Origin: Promethearchaeia archaeon
GTDB lineage: Archaea; Asgardarchaeota; Lokiarchaeia; Sigyniarchaeales; SOKP01
Direction: 5' to 3'
DNA: 7,157 bases
Assembly (NCBI GenBank): GCA_029856375.1
Contig: JAHQWX010000089.1
Location: 1 to 7,157 of the forward strand
Shown here: positions 1 through 6,300 of the stretch, in pieces
Layout of the letters: each line of letters starts with the position of its first letter
How positions within the stretch are numbered: the first letter of the stretch is position 1
Program-made: the position numbers and the translations under genes
Notes under the pieces: generated by a model
Database searches by the model: none
The model's input: the letters and a program-made list of their open reading frames with translations, nothing else
What the model was told of the DNA's origin: nothing

Positions 1-757
1 CTGACTTGATGTTTCCTACTCCTATGGCACCCGCGGCTTGATCCAAAGCACCCATTGCAACAACGGTTTGTGTTGTTAATCCCAATTCTGTTGCTGCTGA
101 AGTTTGAATGTCTCCGGCAGCTTCACCCGATAGCTTGATCTCAGGTAATTGATTTTCTGAAATGTCTAAATATTCAAGCATTTCAGGCCACCATTTTTCA
201 GTATTGATATCCCAGTACACAGTTGAAGTGATAAGAGAACCTTCACAGACGAAATCTCCGGTCATCTTGTGAATTAAGTAATCTTCTACTAGAAGGTATT
301 TGTTTACTTTATTGAACAACTCTGGTTCGTGTCTTTTAAGCCAGAAGATCTTTGATGCAGGCCATGTCGGGACGATTTTGACCTGACCCGTTATTTTGTA
401 ACTATCCTCGAAATGTTTATCAAGTATTTCTGCTTCTTCTTGAGCCCTATTATCGAGCCATACAATCGCATTCCTTAATGGATTTCCTTCCCTATCGATC
501 GGAATTAAAGTCTCTCCTTGTGCAGAAATCCCTACTGCTTTAATATACTTTGGGTCAACCTTAGATAGAGAAAGAATTTCAGAAACGCAAGTTCTAAATG
601 CGTTCCACAATGCCTCCGCTGGAATCTCTACTTCTAAAGGTGTTGGCGTAATTAGTTCGTATTCCTCAGTTTTTGTACCGACAACTTCTCCATTCGCGTT
701 AAAAAGACAAACCTTTGTTGCTGTTGTCCCAGCATCCACACTTATAATGTAATCCAT
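1..757 (-). CDS. FGGY-family carbohydrate kinase, N-terminal part (runs off left edge)
   Basis: This is probably an ATP-dependent cytoplasmic sugar kinase of the FGGY family (xylulokinase, gluconokinase and ribulokinase relatives). The ATG at 757-755 opens a frame with no stop to base 1, giving 252 complete codons. FGGY kinases are usually about 500 residues, so roughly half is missing. Visible motifs are the N-terminal phosphate-binding loop DAGTTATK (residues 8-15), the sugar-site motif W-L-D-N-R (100-104), and GALDQAAGAIG (236-246), whose D239 matches the family's catalytic base. E. coli XylB has a Met-His-Gly motif near residue 80; here the equivalent stretch reads SAQGETLIP, so D-xylulose is not a safe substrate call. 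GTGAT five bases upstream supports the start. The gene diverges from the aldolase-isomerase operon, which suggests a shared pathway. The family call is firm; the substrate is unknown. Confidence 0.9.
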   Translation of the reverse strand, partial: MDYIISVDAGTTATKVCLFNANGEVVGTKTEEYELITPTPLEVEIPAEALWNAFRTCVSEILSLSKVDPKYIKAVGISAQGETLIPIDREGNPLRNAIVWLDNRAQEEAEILDKHFEDSYKITGQVKIVPTWPASKIFWLKRHEPELFNKVNKYLLVEDYLIHKMTGDFVCEGSLITSTVYWDINTEKWWPEMLEYLDISENQLPEIKLSGEAAGDIQTSAATELGLTTQTVVAMGALDQAAGAIGVGNIKS

Positions 758-762
758 TTATA

Positions 763-767
763 ATCAC
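763..767 (-). promoter_or_regulatory. Ribosome-binding site of the kinase
   Basis: Read on the minus strand this is GTGAT, part of the GGAGGTGATCC complement of the 16S rRNA 3' end. It lies five bases before the kinase ATG. The same TGTGATWA word precedes the isomerase ATG at 1913. Confidence 0.5.
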
Positions 768-791
768 AATATCTTTTCTTTTGATATAATT

Positions 792-805
792 CCAAAATAT
801 ATTGG
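792..805. promoter_or_regulatory. Operator-like palindrome upstream of the kinase
   Basis: The sequence CCAAAATATATTGG pairs with itself at six of seven positions: CCAA and TTGG arms are perfect and one inner pair is mismatched. Its near edge is 34 bases from the kinase ATG, where a repressor could block transcription. No regulator gene lies in the window. In such AT-rich DNA only the CCAA/TTGG arms carry much information. Confidence 0.35.
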
Positions 806-830
806 TTATTTAGATTTCAGTTTTTATTAA

Positions 831-841
831 TTTAAATGTTC
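831..841. repeat. TTTAAATGTTC direct repeat, copy 1 / TATA-like box
   Basis: It matches copy 2 at 868-878 in nine of eleven bases, with a 37-base period. Its TTTAAA core is palindromic and could serve as a TATA-like box for the leftward kinase transcript. Confidence 0.3.
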
Positions 842-867
842 CAATACTTGCTAATTTTGAAAAAATG

Positions 868-878
868 TTTAAATGAAC
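868..878. repeat. TTTAAATGAAC direct repeat, copy 2 / TATA-like box
   Basis: It is the partner of 831-841. It is preceded on the plus strand by the purine-rich run GAAAAAA, which resembles an archaeal BRE, so it is a candidate TATA box for the rightward aldolase-isomerase transcript. That would imply a leader of roughly 100 bases. Confidence 0.3.
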
Positions 879-982
879 TTATGGTCTAATAATAAACATT
901 CATATCGAAATTATCCAAAAAAACTCATCTTTTCACTTTGAAATAAAAAAAAAATGTGGAAAAATAGAGTAGAAAACTTGAT

Positions 983-987
983 GAGGA
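983..987 (+). promoter_or_regulatory. Ribosome-binding site of the aldolase
   Basis: GAGGA lies seven bases before the ATG at 995, the usual spacing, and fixes that start codon. Confidence 0.65.
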
Positions 988-994
988 ATTAAAA

Positions 995-1891
995 ATGACT
1001 GAAAATAAAAGTAAATTTAATGGAATAATCCCCGCGATTATTACTCCCTTCACAGCTGATAAGAAAATCGATGAGGAAAAATTCGTAGGGAACTTAAAAT
1101 TCTTGCTAGATTGTGGAGTCCATTGTATACTAGTTAATGGAAGTACGGGAATGGCTGGAGCTTTATCAAGAGAAGAGCGAAAAATAACCATTAAATTAGT
1201 ACTGGATACTGTTAATAAGAAGGTGCCTGTAATTGCAGGTACTGGATCTGCTTCCACGCGAGAAACAATCGAATTTAGTAAGGACGCACAAGAAATGGGC
1301 GCAGATGCTATATTAGTTATCACACCCTTTAATTTAATTCCAACTAAAAAAGGATTAATTGATCACTACAAGGCGATTAACGAAGCAGTAAGTATTCCAA
1401 TTATTTTATACAATCTTCCTCAACACACAGGAGTTGATATCACAGTAGACGAACTTAAGGAGTTATGTAAACTTAATAATGTAGCAGGTTTAAAAGATAG
1501 CAGTGGAGACATTAGTCGGTTTGCAGAAATCGTTCGATTATTCGGAGATAGAATCAGCGTTTTAAATGGAGGGGACGATCAAATACTTCCTGCTTTAGCC
1601 GTAGGAGCAAATGGTATGATTCTTGCTCTTGGAAATATAGTACCAAAGCAACTCGTTGCTATATATAATAATATGCAGGAAGGAAAATTAACAGAGGCGA
1701 GAAACATTTTTCACGAAATTCTACCAATAGCTGGAGCTATCTCAGCTTCAGAAAATTTCCCCTCGCAAGTTTATGAAGCAGTTTCGCAACTTGGCAGAGG
1801 CTCTATCTATGTTAGAGAGCCAATAGTTCCTCAAACTAAAGAGGAAAAAGAAATTATTACTCAAGCATTAAAACACGGAGGGCTTTTATAA
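995..1891 (+). CDS. DapA-superfamily class I aldolase/lyase, substrate unknown
   Basis: This 298-residue protein has the usual length of the DHDPS / N-acetylneuraminate lyase / 2-keto-3-deoxygluconate aldolase family. These TIM-barrel enzymes form or break C-C bonds of 2-keto acids through a lysine Schiff base. Visible signatures are the N-terminal NGIIPAIITPFT, the carboxylate-binding GSTGMAG (49-55), YNLPQHTG with catalytic Y139 (139-146), GLKDSSGD with Schiff-base K167 (165-172), and a C-terminal REPIVPQTKEEK segment typical of the family. By alignment in memory with E. coli DapA, Tyr107 corresponds to N113 and Arg138 to H144. This argues against true dihydrodipicolinate synthase and favours cleavage of a sugar-derived keto acid, or another reaction of the superfamily. 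The isomerase follows within about 21 bases in an apparent operon, and a sugar kinase diverges upstream. The family is certain; the reaction is inferred. Confidence 0.92.
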   Translation: MTENKSKFNGIIPAIITPFTADKKIDEEKFVGNLKFLLDCGVHCILVNGSTGMAGALSREERKITIKLVLDTVNKKVPVIAGTGSASTRETIEFSKDAQEMGADAILVITPFNLIPTKKGLIDHYKAINEAVSIPIILYNLPQHTGVDITVDELKELCKLNNVAGLKDSSGDISRFAEIVRLFGDRISVLNGGDDQILPALAVGANGMILALGNIVPKQLVAIYNNMQEGKLTEARNIFHEILPIAGAISASENFPSQVYEAVSQLGRGSIYVREPIVPQTKEEKEIITQALKHGGLL

Positions 1892-1903
1892 TATTATTAG
1901 AGT

Positions 1904-1908
1904 GTGAT
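1904..1908 (+). promoter_or_regulatory. Ribosome-binding site that decides the isomerase start
   Basis: GTGAT lies four bases before ATG 1913. It matches the site before the kinase start. The GTG inside it (1904) is in frame and could be read as a start, but nothing resembling a ribosome-binding site precedes that GTG. Confidence 0.45.
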
Positions 1909-1912
1909 AAAA

Positions 1913-3256
1913 ATGGCAAAACCAAAAGTTGGATTAGTTACATTGGCAAGTCCCGTTGAGGATGGAGCCGATAAAGCGGACGAGCGACAAAAAGTCGCCA
2001 TCGAAAGTCTTAAAAAGAAGGATCTTGATGTTGCGACAACTAATGTCATCGTATCTCAATTAGAAGCCATCGATGCCGTATCCACATTAGACAAAGAAAG
2101 CATAGATCTAATGGTAATACTTCACGGTACTTGGGTTTCTGATCTACTCCAATTAACCATTGTTAATGGAACAATTAAGCCTATTATACTCTGGGCAATT
2201 CCTTACGCCTCGACTTATTCGTTAGCAAGCGTTCAGCATTTAGCTAGTCTGATGAAACAATTGGAAATTCCCTATAAATATGTCTACGGCGATTTAGATA
2301 GTGATGAAGTAGCAACGACAATAGCCAAATACGCTAAAGTTTCTCAAGTAGCATCACAAATTCGATCGTTAAAGATAGGAGTTATTGGTCCTTCAAGAAC
2401 TACTTGGAGGGTTACGGGTCCAACAGACACAACATTTGACGAGATTGATTTAGCATTCTTATTAGGTCCCGAAATCATTCGTTTAGATATTCAGGAATTT
2501 CTTTCAACTATAGACTCGATTAGCGATGATGAGGGCAAAAAAGTCGTTGATTCTATGCGACAATCGGGGAAATTAGGGAAAGTTGAAGTAAAGGAGAAAG
2601 CATTAATACAAGCGGCGAAATCGTACTCTGCTATAAAAAAGATTAAAGAAAAATATAAATTAGACATCGTCTCTGTAAAATGCTATCCCGATTATCCTGG
2701 TTTAGTTTGCTTAGCTAGCTCGTGGCTTGCTGAAGAAGATGAAATATGTGGTTGTGAGGGAGATGTAGGTCATAGCATTATGCAATTTGTCCTATCAAAA
2801 TTCGCTGATGCTCCTTCTGTACTTATTGAACCCGTCATGATAGATGAAGAAACAGATTCTCTTCTCCTAAGACATTGTGGAAACGCTCCGCCCAGTCTAT
2901 CTTACGACATTGAAAAGTTATATCTGACACCCGTAACGGAAGAATCAGGTGTTGTCATAGAGACTGTGCTGAAACCTGGGCTTGCGACATGGGCGACTTT
3001 GTGGGGTAGTAATGGCGAATATAAAATGTTCATCTCTACAGTAGAGAGCATTGGAATGGACGAAAGTAAATGGAAGAAGCTGGGAGGAGGTTGCCTTGCA
3101 AGCCTTAAGCACAAAAAAATGAACGCTGAAGACTTTTGTTATCTTTTAGTCCAGCGAATTGGAGTGGATCATCACGCTCATATCGTTCTTAAAGATATAA
3201 GAGAAGAATTGCTAATTCTTTGCGAGCTTATGGGGATAGAAAGTATCTCTCTTTAG
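1913..3256 (+). CDS. FucI/AraA-like sugar isomerase family protein
   Basis: The 447-residue protein (450 from the in-frame GTG at 1904) resembles the compact L-fucose/L-arabinose isomerase-like family. Members are metal-dependent aldose-ketose isomerases and include sulfoquinovose isomerase-type enzymes. Numbered from the GTG, visible motifs are HGTW (74-77) in the N-terminal Rossmann-like part, KCYPDYPG (259-266), CEGDVGHS (284-291) with candidate metal-binding E285 and D287, RHCGNAPP (323-330) with H324, and VDHHAHIVLKD (421-431) with H423/H424. The order and spacing fit a full-length enzyme, and the acidic and histidine residues expected for Mn2+ binding are present. It follows the aldolase by 12-21 bases, so the two are probably co-transcribed. 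An isomerase beside a sugar kinase and an aldolase suggests aldose-to-ketose conversion early in a catabolic route. The substrate cannot be named. Start 1913 is preferred because GTGAT precedes it. Confidence 0.85.
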   Translation: MAKPKVGLVTLASPVEDGADKADERQKVAIESLKKKDLDVATTNVIVSQLEAIDAVSTLDKESIDLMVILHGTWVSDLLQLTIVNGTIKPIILWAIPYASTYSLASVQHLASLMKQLEIPYKYVYGDLDSDEVATTIAKYAKVSQVASQIRSLKIGVIGPSRTTWRVTGPTDTTFDEIDLAFLLGPEIIRLDIQEFLSTIDSISDDEGKKVVDSMRQSGKLGKVEVKEKALIQAAKSYSAIKKIKEKYKLDIVSVKCYPDYPGLVCLASSWLAEEDEICGCEGDVGHSIMQFVLSKFADAPSVLIEPVMIDEETDSLLLRHCGNAPPSLSYDIEKLYLTPVTEESGVVIETVLKPGLATWATLWGSNGEYKMFISTVESIGMDESKWKKLGGGCLASLKHKKMNAEDFCYLLVQRIGVDHHAHIVLKDIREELLILCELMGIESISL

Positions 3257-3263
3257 GGCAGAA

Positions 3264-3275
3264 TTAATAAAAACC
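3264..3275 (-). terminator. Possible T-tract terminator of the large membrane-protein gene
   Basis: Read on the minus strand this is GGTTTTTATTAA, a T5 run about 40 bases after the TAA stop at 3315-3313. It is weak in such AT-rich DNA and rests mainly on its position between two convergent genes. Confidence 0.25.
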
Positions 3276-3294
3276 AGTTTTAAATTAACAAATC

Positions 3295-3314
3295 TTTTTT
3301 ATTATTTTCTTTTT
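3295..3314 (+). terminator. T-rich transcription end of the aldolase-isomerase operon
   Basis: About 40 bases after the isomerase stop, a T6 run is followed by ATTATTTTCTTTT with no convincing hairpin before it. This matches the T-tract terminators common in archaea. It overlaps the last bases of the convergent membrane-protein gene. Confidence 0.5.
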
Positions 3315-6300
3315 AAAGGAAGTTTACCATTCCAGATATTTGTAGATAGAGTAAATAGGCAAGAAACACGATTAAAATTATGAAAATTATTGTAGTGTAA
3401 AACCTCCATTTGATAGAAAGTTTGCCTCTTTTTTCTTCTCGATAAATAAAAAGTAGTAAAATGGCTCCAAAAATTATGATTGAAAAAAGAATCGTGAAAA
3501 TATTCGGGATGAAACCCAATATAATACCAACAACTGAGCCAAATATAGCAGTGTAATAAACCATTTGTACTAAGAATTTCTTTTCCGGATCTTCGCCGGC
3601 TTGTGCTCGAAATATGGGGAATGCTAGCACAAATGAGACAACTAAGCCTATAGGAAGCGCGTGAAACCACGCTAAATTCAAGTAAATCATCGAGAGTACG
3701 AACCCTACAATGAACACGACGATAATTACCCCTCCCCACATATATTTCCAATATCTTTTAAGATACTCAATTAAATTCTTATAAAATTGCACTAACTTTG
3801 CTTTTATTTTCCTGAAGAAGTTCAAGAAAGCTAATTTGAACGCGTTCCATTTTTGTAGAATGTAATCCACGAATTTTCCAAATATTTCTTTCATTTCTTC
3901 AAAAAGGAAAAGAAACGGGTAGAGCAGAAGCGTGATTACTAGAAAAAGAGAGCTCCAAATATACGATAAATAAATGTGATACACAACTAAGCTTAAAAGC
4001 GAAAAAAATGCAATCCAGAAAATAAAGGCTTTTATTGAATGTTCTTTGAATGGTTTGATAACTGCAGCGAAGAATAATAACATGATTAGACACGAAAGCG
4101 TCAAATTGAATGTTAAGACAAAAAGCGGAATCATTAACTGAACAACGGTTTCCAGATAAATAAACGATACAATGGATAAAAGACCGCCAATGCTCAAAAA
4201 CGATATTCTTCTTATTAATATTCGAGATTTTTCCTCGAAAATCTTCAATTCTTTGTCGATATAACTTATTAGAAATAATATAATCAGTGATGCTATAACT
4301 AAGTCAATGACAAACATCAAATCAGCAGTTACATAAAACAAAGGCCAAGAGATGGCTGTAGCATATAATGCTAGAATGATGGTTTTTTGTATTTTTTCCT
4401 TATGAAATTTTACATAATTCGTGAAGCTTAGCATGTACAACAAATATGAAATCTCAAGAACGCACAAAACAATTGTAAGTGGAATACAAGACACAACGAT
4501 GAACGGAAGAAAATTCAAAGAAATCAATAGAGGAATCAAAGAAGCCATCCAGATGATTGATATTATAATATTAAACATCCATGATGCGATTTTTATGGTT
4601 CTGGACCATTTCTCTGGAAGAAATTTGAAGAATTTTTCGTCGAAGGTCATTAAGATGTGAAGGGAAAGCCCGATTATTAGTAATTGAAGCTCGACTGATG
4701 CAAATACTAACGATCGTTGTAAAAAGACCATTAAAAACGCGTAAAAAATAATTCCCAAGAAATGTTGAACTAAAGTTCTAACCTTGTTGAACCTTTCAAT
4801 TTTTTGTTCATTCTTGCTATATAGCTTTAATGCAGAAAAAATCGCGTAATTAGTATAAAATTGCATCGTAAAGAACACGAATAAGTTCAGCCACAGAAAT
4901 TCTGGGTTAAGAATTATAAATTCATTCAAATATAATAGCAAAAATATGGATAGCAGAAAATAACAGAGTGCGTGAGTTAAATACGCGTATTCTTTCCTGA
5001 CATATTCTAGTAAATAAATGTCGAATAATGTTATCGCAAATAAGACAATCAATGAAATTAAGACGCTTTCGAATAGGCTATAAAATAGAAAAGCAACTTC
5101 GAGGTATAAACATATTATGATGAAAGAGAATCCTTTATCCTTAAATTCAGGATTTTTTTCTCGATAAAGCAAAACATCTAGAGCATGAATTATGTAATAA
5201 GCAAGAATGGTTTCGAGTATCACTAATAAACTCAAATTAAAGAGGTTTAATACAAAAAATACGGTGGATATTGTAATCCAATACGCCGCGAGAAGGATTT
5301 GAAATGTTATGTAGAGTACTAGATCTAATTGGTTTTTAAGATTTTCTTTAATGTTTTTATTAAAGAGCGAATTTAAAAGGAACATCAGGGAAACTGTAAT
5401 TAATAGAAATAGTAGGATAGTTGGAGTTCCAACGAGCAACACTGAGAATCCTTGAACAAATTCTGCAACTATCTCTGCAACATATAGAGAACCGAGGATA
5501 AAAATTGAATTAATAAGATATAATCTAATAAACGAGCTCATTTTTTCGTATTTTACTGAGATTTGAGACAAGAAATACGTGGAAACTATATTTAATGTTG
5601 CAATTGATAATGCAAGTAAAAATATATTATAGTGATTGGAAAAAAGAAATCCACATATAGTATTACTAAGTATTAACCAAGACCAAAGAATTAACCAATT
5701 TCTTAAATTTTCATTGAGATATTGAAGCAAATATTTATCTACAGCGAATGCTTCACAAAACAAAACTCCACTGAAAATAATTTGAAGTATAAGAACTATA
5801 AACAGTGAATCTGCATCAATTCCTATTAAATAGGTCGCAAAATTAACAGAAATTGCTAAAGGAATTGTAAAGTACAGAAATAAGGTTAAACCATTAAGAT
5901 ATTGCGAAAATGCGCTTTCTTTTATCTGTAATCCTGAAAATTCAAGATATTTAAAAGTACACAACAATAAAATTGGCCAAATTATGAGAAAGATAAATAT
6001 TTGGTTAATCCAAGAGACTGGTATAAGAGCTGAAATAAGCTGCGATATGAAAAATGAGTTGGTGATAAAACACCCTGAATTTACTATCTCTATTACGAAT
6101 TCTTTTTGAAATACCTCTAAATAGGATTTCTTAACTTTAATATTACCAGATTTAACTAAATACCCGAAGATATAAATTACACCTTGAAGAAAGCTCAAGT
6201 AGATAATCATCCAAGTTGTAATTGCTACTGTATGAATAATCGGAATAAGAAGCAAAATCGACTGCAACAGAAATGTAAGAGGTAGGGGTAGAAGAAAGAG

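Larger units (their letters stand above)
758..994. promoter_or_regulatory. Divergent promoter region between kinase and aldolase operon
   Basis: This 237-base AT-rich spacer separates two gene starts that face away from each other, so both promoters must lie here or within the coding ends. No credible ORF was seen in it. It contains two TTTAAA boxes (831-836 and 868-873), each inside a TTTAAATGNNC repeat, and a palindrome at 792-805. In archaea TTTAAA can act as a TATA box about 26 bases before the transcript start. On that reading the rightward transcript would start near 898 and the leftward one near 805, both leaving leaders long enough for the observed ribosome-binding sites. This is inference. 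No well-spaced bacterial -35/-10 pair was found. Confidence 0.55.

Noticed and set aside
857..890. A bacterial sigma-70 promoter (TTGAAA at 857, TCTAAT at 885)
   Set aside because: The spacer is 22 bases, well beyond the usual 16-18, and no better pair was found.
864..900. Inverted repeat AATGTTT / AAACATT in the promoter region
   Set aside because: Seven-base AT-rich arms 23 bases apart are expected often by chance in this composition.
925..1323. Minus-strand open frame of 132 codons opposite the aldolase
   Set aside because: It is antisense to a gene with clear catalytic motifs and shows Ser/Leu-rich, family-less sequence typical of a shadow frame.
995..1891. Naming the aldolase dapA with a role in lysine biosynthesis
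   Set aside because: The DapA-specific Tyr107 and Arg138 equivalents are Asn and His, and the neighbours are sugar genes.
2902..3114. Minus-strand open frame of 70 codons inside the isomerase
   Set aside because: It overlaps conserved isomerase sequence, has no recognisable domain and no independent promoter space.
3302..3751. Minus-strand open frame of 149 codons in another frame of the membrane-protein gene
   Set aside because: It lies wholly over the C-terminal part of the long membrane protein. Its Cys/His/Arg-rich composition is what a shifted frame of hydrophobic codons produces.
4421..4660. Plus-strand open frame of 79 codons
   Set aside because: It is antisense within the much longer, compositionally consistent membrane-protein frame; no motif supports it.
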